A stretch of 64,000 nt of DNA from Macrocystis pyrifera (lineage: Eukaryota; Sar; Phaeophyceae; Laminariales; Laminariaceae), in contig JASSKH010000010.1 of NCBI GenBank assembly GCA_031763025.1, positions 4,707,901 to 4,771,900 on the forward strand, read 5' to 3'. The first letter of the stretch is position 1, and each line of letters begins with the position of its first letter. Below the pieces are notes generated by a model. It was not told where the DNA came from. It saw only the letters and a program-made list of their open reading frames with translations, and did no database searches. Positions 11,707-23,000 of this stretch are shown here, one piece after another. Made by a program: the position numbers and the translations under genes.

Positions 11707-12237
11707 GGGGGGGGGGGGTGTACTCGATAGGAGAGATGTACTCGATCTCATGCATGGCCGTAGTCGTAAGACCATAGACCCTCGCATCCCTACAATGCCG
11801 GGACGGAGCATGTCGGGTTTTCACCGACCAGGCAGACATTGCTTGCACCAAGCGCGAAGCGCCGTGAGGTGTCCGGCGAGTTGCATGAAGGGTGAGCTGC
11901 ATCCTACTAAGAACCGCTTGTGAGGCGGACTTGCATATGGATGACAGCTTCAATGAGTTAGTTTAATTTCTGGTGTGGCCACTTGCAGCGACAGCAATGG
12001 GAGTACTATGTAACTGCCTCTTGGATGCCGTACCTTGAACACTACGTGATACGATCAATTCCCTTGTTCAGAGTAAATGTTCTTTACTTCGGACAAATGA
12101 TCTAACTAGACGACCAGCTGTGGGCGACCGCCAAAAAAAAAAAAAAAAAAAAAAAAAAACGGTACCCTGGATGTCTAGCTCACGTAGTGAGCGGCATGTT
12201 TTACAGTGTCGTTGCCAACCGACGCCAACCCAACCCA
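11707..12237 (-). repeat. ~520-bp dispersed repeat with terminal C-tract, copy A
   Basis: On the minus strand it runs from GGTTGGGTTGGCGTCGG (12237) through an internal oligo-T tract (12159-12133) to CATGCATGAG...GAGTACA and a C-tract (11718-11709). The same ordered blocks recur at 34.9, 37.4, 48.6, 53.6 and 54.1 kb. A second, 23-base G run (12241-12263) sits just outside its other end. Confidence 0.8.
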
Positions 12238-12299
12238 TATGGGGGGGGGGGGGGGGGGGGGGGTTCACTAGCGCAAGCATAGCGTAATATCGTAACGAG

Positions 12300-12418
12300 T
12301 ATGCGAGCGTTTAAAAAAAAAAAAATGAACATTTTTCGAAGCGAGATTCGAACCCGCGTCCTGCCGTGGACATCCGCGTTTTCGAAGGTGAGGCCGACTG
12401 AGCTGCCGGGGTACAGGT
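12300..12418 (-). ncRNA. tRNA-Ser-like (class II) sequence, probably SINE or pseudogene
   Basis: On the minus strand: A-box-like CAGCTCAGTCGG, a TTCGAAA anticodon-loop-like segment, a possible variable arm (GTCC/GGAC) and a T-arm (GCGGG TTCGAAT CTCGC). A run of 13 T follows, a possible Pol III terminator. The anticodon and acceptor stems do not pair well, so a working tRNA is unlikely. Confidence 0.4.
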
Positions 12419-13059
12419 TCGACTATCTGACAGTACCTATTATATTTTAATATTAGTGTAGAACCAAAACGAAAAAGTTGCATCGTTATTCATGGACCCC
12501 ATTCATAAACCCGTCTCAATTATCAATTATCCGTTTTGTTTTATGTTATCGCTCTTTGTGTTGATGTTCGCCTGCGACGTTGATCGTTGGTGGTTTATCG
12601 TTCACCGTTGATCGTTGATTGCTGATTGTTGGTCATTGGTCTTTGATCGCTGAGCGTTGATCGTTAATCGTTTGTTGACCCGGTGCCGTGAACAGGAGGC
12701 CGCGGGCTGCTTACACCCGGCGGAGTGCTGGCCCATCTGCGCGTGCCTGTGTCCAGTGCTGAAGAAGCGCACAATCAACTGGATCGGGAGAGAACGCCTT
12801 GTTAAGAAACACGCCCATATTTATGCTGTACTGGCCGTTCAGCTGTTCTTTCTGGTGAGGCGTTGATTTTTTTAGAGGGTGCAAGCCCTCCTCCAACCAC
12901 AAGCGACCTGCTGCGGCGCCGCTGCCACCGCCGCAAGTTGGAGGGGTGTATGGTGTATGTTGTATATTGTGTACACCTTGGCCCAGATTCGACAAAATGG
13001 TTGAAATATACGTCACTCCACTAATACAAACACTATCCCTCACCATGCTTTACTTTAAA

Positions 13060-13425
13060 TGCTATCTCTAACCCTACTTAACTTGAAACACTAACCCTAA
13101 CCCTGCCCCTAACCCTACTGGGCTTAAACAACGACCCCTAACCCTACTTGACTTTAAACCCTACACCTAACCCCGCTTGACGTTAAACCCTACCCCTAGC
13201 CCTACTTGACTTTGATTACTTCCCCTAACCCTACATGGCTTGAAACACTACCCCAAATCCGACTGGACTTTAAACCCTGCCCCTAACCCTACTGGGCTTA
13301 AACAACGACCCCTAACCCTACTTGACTTTAAACACTACCCCTAATCCTACTTGACGTTAAACGCTAACCCCAACTCTAACCTACCTGACTTGAAATACTA
13401 ACCCTAACCCTTACTCGGGCAGCCT
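13060..13425. repeat. Telomere-like ~30-bp tandem repeat
   Basis: About twelve diverged units of the type CCCCTAACCCTACTTGACTTTAAA. Each unit fuses a CCCTAA telomere-like core with a TACTTGACTTTAAA spacer. A higher-order repetition is visible: the segment with GGGCTTAAACAACGACCCC appears twice, about 190 bp apart. Confidence 0.85.
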
Positions 13426-13703
13426 GCGAAACTTCTCTGAAGGAAGCTGCAATGATAGATTATCAAATGTGCTGTCGAAGCTAGGCCAAGTCGTAAACAA
13501 CCGAACTGACATGTTACGCATCACCTGACATGCCGATGCGGCTTCCGCACACGATCACTGCTCCGTCGCCTTCCGCACGCTGTCCGTGTAAACGTACCTA
13601 CTGCTGCTTGTGTAACCGATTCTCCTGCATAAGGGTTCAATTGGTTGTGGTGTTCCGTGGGATTGCTGGGTAACTACTGTTAGTGGAATCGGGGCGGAAG
13701 GGT

Positions 13704-13727
13704 GGGGGGGGGGGGGGGGGGGGGGGG
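13704..13727. repeat. Poly-G run (24 bases)
   Basis: Uninterrupted G run. Proline-rich frames across it are artefacts. Confidence 0.95.
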
Positions 13728-14263
13728 AGGGGCTGGTAAGGAATGATCCTAGTAGTTGATGCACGTTGTCGGCGAATTGCTGTGTCCGTCGTACACGTTT
13801 TTTTTTAATCGTACGGGGGCGCACGCTGAAGAAACACGCTGTGAAAACGGGCTTCATCTCTCACCGCGGTTACCCTGGATCTAGAATCAACGAAGATTTT
13901 TTTTCAGTCAAATATTCGATCGACCACTGAATTTTTCGAGCAACGATTGGACTATTCAATCAACGAGTAGACGAACCAATCAATCAACCACCAACACGCC
14001 AATCAGCAAATCATGGATTGAATCACACAGGTAACTCTGACTCTAGGACTGCACTACTCGAAAGGTACATATCTCTCCGCCGCTACAAGAACATCAATCA
14101 CGTCGGTAGAGTCCCTTTCTCCGCCGCGACGACAGCAGTAGTCACACTGACAGGATTCCTTTCTCCACCCGTCACTTTTATCGGGGAGTTTTCCCCATCC
14201 CATTTTCAGCCTTCTGATCCCTCTCCCTCCCACTGTAGTCGTAACTCAAATCAGGGGTCACAC

Positions 14264-14265
<2 letters not shown>

Positions 14266-14324
<59 letters not shown>
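14266..14324. repeat. Poly-C run (59 bases)
   Basis: Uninterrupted C run, the longest in the window. Comparable runs are at 12241-12263, 18104-18184 (interrupted), 19375-19395 and 37950-38007. Confidence 0.95.
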
Positions 14325-14518
14325 TATTGTTCGTGCCTTGCTTTTTCATCGCGAGAAGACTTCAGCCCTTTCTTCCCTAGTCGATTCGCGTCTTACTGTG
14401 CCTACCCACGCTATGCGCTCTCGGCAGTTGACTGTGTACAGCAGTGGCCACACCACACTGAAGGATCATTTGCAGAAATTGACTCACCACCCTCTTTTTT
14501 GTTTCGCATGGTTGCAGC

Positions 14519-14572
14519 ACGACTGAGGACTACACCAGAATAATGCTGCTGGACCAACACCCCTTCCACCCC
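14519..14572 (+). CDS. Candidate small internal exon
   Basis: Between a strong acceptor (TTTTTTGTTTCGCATGGTTGCAG) and a consensus donor (CCCC|GTGAGTAC) lies a 54-base open stretch reading TTEDYTRIMLLDQHPFHP in the only open frame. Splice signals on both sides and non-repetitive peptide content support an exon. The rest of the gene was not found. Confidence 0.4.
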
Positions 14573-14694
14573 GTGAGTACTTCGTAGGCGTCGAACGTCA
14601 AGCGGCCGTTAATCGTCCGCTCGCTTCATGGTGCACCGACATAAAACACGCGCGACCGACGTTTCACGTATTAGTCCGGAGGAATACAGTACAG

Positions 14695-14960
14695 TAGTGG
14701 TCCCTCTATAGTGCCGGTTAAGTATTACGGGGGTCCATAGTTAATAGGACCTATGGTGTACATAAAAACCTATATATTTACCCATTTTTACTAACAATAT
14801 TTGGTCCTATTAACTATGGTCCCCCGTAATAGTAATAATGCCGGCTGCCCGCTATATATAGTACGTGTGGAATCGCTTGGCCCAAACGGGATTACAGCAG
14901 CCAGTGTGGCAGTGTGCTTTTAATAGTGCCGGTCGCCGCTAGAGTGCCGGTGTTGTTAGA
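14695..14960. mobile_element. GTGGTCCCTCTATAGTG element interrupted by a MITE
   Basis: The left end TAGTGGTCCCTCTATAGTGC matches the termini of the element at 56105-56293, and both share GTGCCGG-rich interior blocks. A TATTACGGGGG MITE (14723-14831) is nested inside it. The right end is not clear. Confidence 0.6.
14723..14831. mobile_element. TATTACGGGGG MITE, copy 3 (nested)
   Basis: 109 bp, inserted within the preceding element. Both termini are intact. Confidence 0.92.
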
Positions 14961-15127
14961 TGGCGCATACACTGCTGTACACCAGCACTACAGAGGAACT
15001 ATTGCTGCAATCATAACCAAGTATGGCGTGTGAACTTAGGGAGATACGTGATTTTTCGGTCCGTGGCGGGATCTGGTTCCTGCCAGATATGTATTACTAT
15101 GTACTACTATGTACTGCCATATATTAC

Positions 15128-15236
15128 TATTACGAGGGTCCATAGTTAACAGGACCTATGGTATACATAAAAACCTATATATTTACCTATTTTTACTAAC
15201 ATCATTTGGTCCTATTAACTGTGGTCCCCCGTAATA
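15128..15236. mobile_element. TATTACGGGGG MITE, copy 4
   Basis: 109-bp copy in a TATTACTATGTA-rich stretch. A further isolated end-like sequence (CCCCCCGTAATAG) lies at 15315-15327. Confidence 0.9.
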
Positions 15237-16023
15237 TGTAGTATTATATATTACTATGTATTACTACGCATTACTTAGTAGTACTGCTGTATGTATTCCT
15301 ATGTATTGCTATGCCCCCCCGTAATAGTGAGCTTGCAAAGCTGAGCGCGTGCATCGACTTATCAAGCGGTCCGACTCACAGATGACGCATTCGGTAATAT
15401 TTTTACTTAGCAGGGGAGAATTCACCGTTGACGTTAGTCAGGTTTTGCCAGCCGTATGTTTTTGAAAGGTAAGCACTACTACACTGCTGTATGCGTTGCG
15501 TGAGTTGAACCACGCATAGTTCTTTCTGTCGGCTTCAAGAACGTGCTGCCATTATTAGTTTTACACTCGTTGCTGCGCTGGGTACTGTACCGCGTCCCAT
15601 CTACCAGAACGTGAACTATGTCGCTCTATCTCGTGTCTCGAAGAAAGCGATCTGACGACAGTGACTTCGGTTTGGCGACGAAAATAATCGTAGGTGCTCG
15701 TGTCCGACGCCTGCCTACCTATTTGGCCGAGCGCTTCGCCACAGGGCACGTCGCTTATGGGTATTGTTCTCGTGCGGCTCCGGCCTCATGTTGCCTCCCG
15801 CCCGCGCGCTTCCCTCGTTCTTGCATAACTTTCACACGACGGACAGATCATTGTCTACGTACTGCTGTAGATATTTTGGGGGCAGGTAACCCCCTGATTG
15901 ACATGATCTGCCAGATGTAGATCATGCTTTTCCGGGTGGAATCTGTTAGACACAGCTCTTCCGAACGTGTTTACCTGGTGCGGCCTTCATGACACGTCTC
16001 TTGCTCAACATCTCATATTGACA

Positions 16024-16082
16024 AACATAGGATCTAGATGATCTAGATGATCTATCTGTAGATGATCTATCTATCCGATGTG
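16024..16082. repeat. GATCTA-rich short repeat
   Basis: Repeated GATGATCTA/GATCTATC units. Similar units recur at 16325-16358, 23470-23500 and 39680-39925, where they belong to the termini of a small TIR element. Confidence 0.6.
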
Positions 16083-17803
16083 TGACATAATCAGTAGAGC
16101 TTACCACTTGTTCAAGATTTGGTCTGATGGACTTAGGGTCGGGATTAAGGTTGCTCTGATTGGCTTATAGGGTTAGGGTTACAGTAGTTCTATCCGTCTC
16201 GTACACAGTGTGTGTCAACCATTTTTTTCGAAAAAGTGGTAAGCAACCCAAGAATTAGTTTCAGTGACAAGATCTCTTGCTTCATGTCACTGTCTCCCGA
16301 CTGTATGTGGGATATACATTATTGTAGATGATCTAGATGATCTACAGCAGATCTGTCCGACGTTTATGCTCCTCTTGCTTCATGCCACTGTCGTACAACT
16401 CTCAACACGCCCCTCGCTCGAACACGCCCGTAGGCACTGGGGCTACGTCGTTAACGTGGACACCCGCGCGCGGGCGCGAAGCACTCGGACCGTGCACCCT
16501 ACGTGGTGCACCCCCTGCCCCCGCCGAAGGCAATTAACACAGATCATGCCAAAATCAATGCAGGAGTACCTGGTATCACAGCAGTGTTGTTGTTTTAACT
16601 CTGACCCTACGGTGGACCATCGCTTTTTGACCCTGAAACTGCTCATAGGCCGTTTGTTTATCTACCTATGAGCCCGGCCTTGTTGTCTTTCACGCTTTCG
16701 TTCTGGCTGGCGTCTCATGTATCGTCCCCTTCTTGTGCCACTAGTCGGAGCTCCTTTTTATGCGCCCTTCGTTTTGTTAATTGTCGCGCGCCTCAAATCT
16801 TGTATGGGAATACGCATCTTTTCCTTGACCTCGTGGTCTTTGGTCCTTCCTCCCCCTTTTGACGGTTTCGTGTTCTGCTTCGTCTATCGGTTGGTGTCGG
16901 TTGGTGTACCAGTGCTGCAGTGCGATGGGGTCGCCTTGCGGTGCAATCGGCTATGCCACCCAGGTAAGAGGGCAGCTGCGATCACACATATGTTTCACTG
17001 TGTTTTCACTACAGCTATTTGAGGCTACTCTAAATTCAAATAGTTTGTCCCCGAAAGGTGACTGCAAGTTCTAGAAATATTTCACGCTTTCGGCCAACCT
17101 CATATCGGGGTACAACGCCATCTGGTGAAGAGCTGGGTTTTGCGGCCCCCGTGTCCCCGCGTGACAGCGTTGACAATTGAGGATACCCTGCCTTAGCTAA
17201 GAAGCGCACCATAGATACAGTAGTACATATAAGCGTTTCAGCTCTTCGCCCTGGCGAGGCCCAGGTACACAGTGTTCGAAAACACTACTTCGTAGTACAC
17301 ATACATACAAGCGCGGTCGTGGCGTGGGAGCGGAGCAGTACTTGTCACCACGCTGCGCGCGTATCGTCCGGTCCCTTGCATTGTAGCAGGGACACTATGC
17401 ACTACATTTATCGTCCTCAAGCCTATCCCAGCAGCCACTGCTTGGTGTGGCCTAAGCCGCAATCGTCATGTACATAGATAGGTTCATCACTTTTTCTCTC
17501 TTAGCCCTTTTTTAGTTTCGTCACTGTTTTTTTGTTTTTTTTCGGGAACAAACTACTTGGGGGGGTTGTGTGGGTATCTGTATTTCGAGGGTTAATTCCC
17601 CAAGGAGGTCGCTCGTCGAATGTTGTGTAGAGGTGGCGATTGTGAGGCGCTGGCCGCATGCAGTATTTTCCTTGCTCCCCCTTCAGCCATCGCCCCTGGC
17701 TTCGTCCCAATCTGCTCCCGTGTTTATCCCGTGTTTGACGTTTCGCTCTGTGCTCATCGTTTCCATGACCTTCGGCACCTGGTGCCGGCTCCTACCCCAA
17801 CAG

Positions 17804-18145
17804 GAGGAAATATTTCAGTGTTTCTGCATCGATTGCCGAAAGCCTTACAAGTGAGTACTGCTTCTTGTGCACCAGGTATACGCGAAGAGAACAGTGGTAG
17901 GATCAGAGGCACACGAAAAAAAAAAAGAAAAAAGAGGACACGCCACCACGTTCCTCCCTGTGTCAGGATGAAAAACAAACCAGTCAGAGGAGATTTCCGT
18001 ACAAGATAAACAAATGAAAAACGTTCGTTTTGCTTGCTTAGTTCTACTAGTTCATCGCCCTGTCTAGGTCTCGAAAATAGGACAGCAGTGGTGCTCGTGT
18101 TGTTTTTTCGGGGGGGGGAGGGGGGGGGGAGGAGGGGGGGGAGGA

Positions 18146-18185
<40 letters not shown>

Positions 18186-20077
18186 CCCCCTGGTGCTGTC
18201 GTTATAGTGTCGCTCGAGGCAGGTTGGCAAGGGTAAGGTATACTCGCAGACACATTAAGGGTTTTCTACCGTTGGCTACTGTAGAATACGCGTACTGTGG
18301 TGGCACCGCCTTCGAAATATATTACTGTATATCAACACTAATACTGCGTCTCAATGTACGCCTCTGGAGCTCGAGTAGGATGCACTGTACCTGCTATGCG
18401 ATGGTTGTGCTACCGGGAGAGGGAGCGCACGTGTAGACTCATCCTGATCCCCAACTTGTGTTCTGGGAGTCCCCGCAGCCTTTTAGCTGTGTTGCACGAG
18501 AATAGCGACGCTTGGTCCCGAGTCGTGGCGGGATGTTGCTCTTCGAGAAGAAACGTTTCGTGCTTGAAGAACTTTTCTTACTGCTTCCCATCTCTGGCTC
18601 GCTTCGTTCATGCCCGTCTGAAAAAATGCCAGCGTTTGCTTGAAGCCGTGCTTCGGCCAGATGATAGTTTCGGTACCGTGCGAAAACGGCTCTCGCGGGT
18701 TCAAGATGAGCATGCAGTGGTGCTTGATATGCGTGTGGTATCCACTCGGCATCTGCATGGCGGACAGCAAAACCTATCGGTGAGGCCCTTTTCCCACTGC
18801 TCGTATGACTCTTTGAACGTAAGGTAGGTGTTGCTGTCAGGAATACACAATTTTATCTACTCAACTATTGCTGCAGTGTGTACCAGGTATTCAATAGGTT
18901 CTGTCAACAGTGCGTCTTTTTCTCCTCCCTTAGATATCGAGGGCTTTCCCGTCATGCTGGCTTGCTGGTATGGCTTGTTGCCTTTTTCCTTAGCGCCAAG
19001 TGTGCTGAGCGCCTGTAGACAACTCAGAGCGAAAATTAATGTTTCAACGTACGAATGCGCACACGCGCGCACGCTGTGCTGTGCTGCACGTTTTCAAACC
19101 GTGTGTAACGCCGAACGCGCACCGTCCCTTCTCCTTTTTTTTACCATTCTCCTCGTTGTCGTCGTCGTCGTCCTCCTCCTCCCCTTCGTTCCCCTCCTTC
19201 TCTCCCTCCTTCTCCTTTGCTCCATCGATTACCCATTGGCCACCCAGCGCGGTGCTAATGGAACAAGTGGCACATACTCAGGGTAAGGAACTCACCGAGA
19301 ACCAGAGAGCATCGATAGCACAAGGACCCCCACAAGCTCACGGGATGGTTCGCTGATCAGATGGAAGCGTGGGAGGGGGGGGGGGGGGGGGGGGGTACCT
19401 TTGGGAAACCCGGCGCGAACACGCCCCCGGGTATGTGGTACGCCTGGGGGACGTCCAGTGTGTTTTGGGCTGTAGTTAGTGCTGAAGATGTACGCCTTGT
19501 TGAGGATTTCAGGATACCCCTGGGCGATGTCCAGCAACTATTGCCCTTTTGTTTCGCCGAAGGTATGCGACTTACTGCGGATTTCAGTGTGTATCACTCC
19601 CAAATTTTCGTAGACGTGTGTGGAAGGGAGAGCATGTTCGCAGGGCGGGGGCGCTAATGCCGCGCCCGGCGGCGTTTGATGAGCAGCGCGAGTGCGTTGT
19701 GGCTGCGTCGACTTTTTCGTGATAGAAAAAATATTGTGACTGTGTACTACCTCGTCGTCCTCGACAAGGCTCGGAGATGGAGACATATTTGCCATTGGGA
19801 GACCCAGATTAAGGTAGCGACCAGTCAAATGAATAGTCTGGTCTTGCCAACCATATCAAAGCCGTACTAGAGTAGGGAGAGGGTGCAGCAGTACGAGTAG
19901 GGGATCGTGACGCGAAGCGTGGCACCCCTCAAAGGGAGGCAGTGGCCGATGCTGTAACCGTCTTTTCGATTCCGTCAGAGTTCCCCTCTTCTCGAAGTTC
20001 GGAAATGGTTCGTTAGAAGTTTGTTGTGGTCGTTCAGGACGATGACGACGTTGTTCCTCCGTGGGCTTCGTGTTCAG
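17804..20077 (+). CDS. Candidate multi-exon gene, unidentified
   Basis: Five stretches join with compatible phases: 17804-17850 (EEIFQCFCIDCRKPY, Cys-rich), 18479-18779 (100 codons, contains LARFVHARLKKCQRLLEAV), 19248-19282, 19726-19813 (VTVYYLVVLDKARRW) and 20038-20077 (DDDDVVPPWASC). Each has an AG acceptor and GT donor, the best being CAACAG|, TACAA|GTGAGT and CGTTCAG|. No domain is recognised. The chain was chosen by eye, and antisense frames are also open in places (18770-18483; 19540-19450 with YPEILNKAYIF). Treat it as a hypothesis. Confidence 0.3.
18104..18184. repeat. Interrupted poly-G tract
   Basis: About 80 bases almost wholly G with a few A interruptions, ending in an uninterrupted run of some 34 G. 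Confidence 0.95.
19375..19395. repeat. Poly-G run (21 bases)
   Basis: Uninterrupted G run inside one of the introns of the candidate gene. Confidence 0.95.
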
Positions 20078-20299
20078 GTGTGGGGTTCCGATGTCTCTTG
20101 GTAGTATAGGTGATTTTGTATTGGTTCCTGTTCCGAGAGGGAAGGTATTCATAGGTGTATATCGCGTCTTTGCTCTACTTTTTTGTATTTATAGGCGAGT
20201 TAGCCCAGTACCGCTGAGACGAGTATACAATACCTGTTTTTTTTTCTTTGGATCAGTAGTTTTGGTGGACAACCTAGTGTCGGTGGGCACGGGCTGATA

Positions 20300-22900
20300 T
20301 TAAACCGCTTTTGTTTAGCGTTCAGGGACAACACCTGATGACGAAAACTTTGCCATTGTTACGGTGCGAAAACGCGACGACTTTTCGCGTCCGGAGTGTC
20401 TTGTACCCATCGCTGATTTACCAAACACCTCGTGTATACCGGTGCGCAAGTGGCCAGGACCCCCCTCTTGCCTGTTGTGCGTGTAAAAAACTCCTTGTGG
20501 AGATATCGAACTGAACATGGTAGCAAAAAAACAACAGGTGTCGACCACCTCTCTCTCAATTCGGTACGCCTAATGGTGTGCCGCGTTCGTTGTTCAATGT
20601 CTCCACAAGGATAGGTGTACGCCCACATTGTGCAGGGGGGGGGGCACCAGCCACCTGTGTAATAGTCTCTCTGTAACGTTGTTTCGAACCCCACCGGAAC
20701 GTCTCCACTAGGCCTGTCACTCGCACACGTCCTGCTCGAGCTCTTTACGTCGGCGACAAGCACCACAGCAATGGTCCCTCTCGTGGACCGCCATGGGAGG
20801 TTGACACCATGGAGCTATGGATACGTGCGCACCTGTACGTAGTAGGCGGTCGTGGATGGGCTTGCGTGCTCTTGAGGGTGCGGCATGAAGGTGCATTTAT
20901 TTTTTCGCGCGCGTTCGTTCGTTGTTCGCGCGTGTTTTTTTATTTCGGTGTAGTCACCGGTACTATATGTAGGCACCGCGTCGCTGCAATGTAGGCGCCG
21001 CGCGGCTGTGCGCGTTGAGCGGGCTTGACCCCGTGCGCCGTGCTTGGGTATGGATAAATCCAATAATCAGCATATACATGTCTATGTTTTCGAGCCCCCC
21101 CCCCCGTTAACTTGGCAACGACGATTGAATTTGATGGTCGTGCAATAGACCGTTGCCCGGATAAACGGTTGGGAAAGCTATCCGGCGATTGACAGGACGG
21201 ATTGGTCGGCCACCTGCTTCCAGTTTCTGTTGTATGTGATATCTGAAGAGTGTTATCGTCGCACAGCAATTCTACAGCAGTAGCATCGTCCGACGAGAAC
21301 CGTCAGGAGCCAGGTTTCTAACAGATACCTGGCACCTGGTTTGAAACATCGGTTACCGCAGCTGAGCTCCACAACAAAAATGCCAAATCGAGTGCTACTG
21401 CTTGTACCAAACTGTACGAGTGCAACTTCTTCCTACAGTAGGCAAACCACAGCGGATCCAAAAGGCAGTTCTTCCGCAGTCAATGCTACCATGGTACAGT
21501 ACAAGGTACTCATTTGCACCAATCAATATCAACAAAAAAGAACCCACCCATGGTTCGGGGACAGACACTTGGAATTTGAATGGGATGTGTGGAGTTGTGC
21601 ATCTTCGTACTACAACACAGCAACTACAGCAGTAGGCTGAGCCTCCGCCGGCTTTAGCCGAAAAGGCCGGATAGGCCGGACAGGCCGTTTTGGAGGTAAG
21701 AAAGTCCGAGTTTATAAAAAGGCGCTTCGTTTTTTTCGTTCAGCCAATTTTCGGGGGAAAGGGTCGATTTTTAGCCCGGGCGGCCAAATTCCGCAAAAAA
21801 TCACCAGTTTTTCTTGTCCCCTATGCGAAACGCCTAGGGACTGTATTTCTGACTAAAGTTATTTGAGAAAAAAAAATGGGAGCTGCACTATGGATTTCTG
21901 ACGCCTGCTGGCCGATGTGGGCAGCGCACTGCTGATGATGATGACGCCGATCGAGCCTTCTTCCAACACGCGAAAGGTCTTTACCCATGTGAACGAGCCT
22001 GTTTTGATGTTTTCGAGCCGGAAAGGCCGAAACACTGTTTTTACAGAGCCGAAAAAGCCCAAACATGTGTTTTGGGTGCCTGCCGATTTTTTTTCTTGTC
22101 CGAAATGAGCCGAAAACTGTTTTGTTTTTAGATTTCGGCGACAATCGAAAAGCTATTTTTTTTTTCAACGAAAAGCCGAAGAACGCCAAAAAGAAGAGAA
22201 AAAAAACGGCGCAGGCTTCGCCTAAATACAACACCACGCAGTATGCTATCATGTGGAAATCAATATGTTGTCGAAGGGCCATCGTCGCTGGCGATGCCGG
22301 GTTGGTGTCGAGGTGAAAAGTTGGCTCCTAACGGCTTCATGCATACTGCCCGGCAGCGTCGTTGCGGTGGACGGTGCCAAAGGCTCTCCGTTCGTTCGCA
22401 CAGATTTACATAGACTGGGGGCGGAGCTCAAATTTTATCATACCCACTCGTGCCCTACTCACAATATTATGTTGATATCAAAGGCAAAGCTGAAAGAGAA
22501 ACATCCAGCCAGGATACCGGTGACCACGCTCAGGGCGGCCCCTCTCGTTCCGAGACCAGAGACCTACGTACGACTGACAGGTATTAAAAGTGGTCATCCA
22601 GCAGCATCCAGGCATGTACGTAAGTGTGCCTTCATGTCCCGAGACCCCTTGGAATATGCTCCAACGGTCAGATGTTTTTACAACAGTCCTCAACATGCAA
22701 CCAATTTTTTCGTGTCCAAGGCCTACTGCCTACCACCGGGTCGTAGCTCGCAAAGGCATGAAGTACTAAAAAAAGCATAGCGGGACCAGAAGCATACCCA
22801 GCTAGCTTGGGAGTCTTTGCTGGCTGCGCATTCATCGTCGTCAAAGCTACTTGCTGGGCTCACTGCTTCGAGCACAAACGATGATGACTTTGTGCTTCGC
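20300..22900. other. Upstream region of the CRTISO-like gene without a firm gene
   Basis: Contains open frames up to 175 codons (22253-22780, +), but with no recognised domain and open frames on the other strand too. 21650-22240 is rich in GGCC/GCCGAAAA words and may be a decayed TIR element. A minus-strand frame starting near 22965 could be the first exon of a divergent gene; support is weak. Confidence 0.3.
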
Positions 22901-22904
22901 GCTA

Positions 22905-22910
22905 TGACGT
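22905..22910 (+). promoter_or_regulatory. TGACGT motif upstream of the CRTISO-like start
   Basis: TGACGT in GCTATGACGTAATG, 91 bp upstream of the chosen ATG. TGACGT is the core bound by bZIP factors, including aureochromes (stramenopile blue-light receptors). A six-base match can occur by chance. Confidence 0.3.
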
Positions 22911-23000
22911 AATGAGGCGTTGGACAATCGGGGTTGGACCGCATTTTTGTCGAGCACGGATGCACTAATGAGGCAGGAACACTGCGGTAGACAACGTAAC

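Noticed and set aside
12335..12415. Functional tRNA-Ser gene
   Set aside because: The T-arm and a possible variable arm are present, but anticodon and acceptor stems do not pair.
14018..14380. 120-codon frame with a proline run
   Set aside because: The proline tract is the 59-base poly-C; the flanking peptide has no support.
17754..18253. Minus-strand proline-rich frames
   Set aside because: Produced by the interrupted poly-G tract at 18104-18184.
22920..23000. Start of the CRTISO-like protein at the upstream in-frame ATG
   Set aside because: The 27 extra residues would precede and mask the signal peptide; the 23001 ATG gives a canonical plastid presequence.
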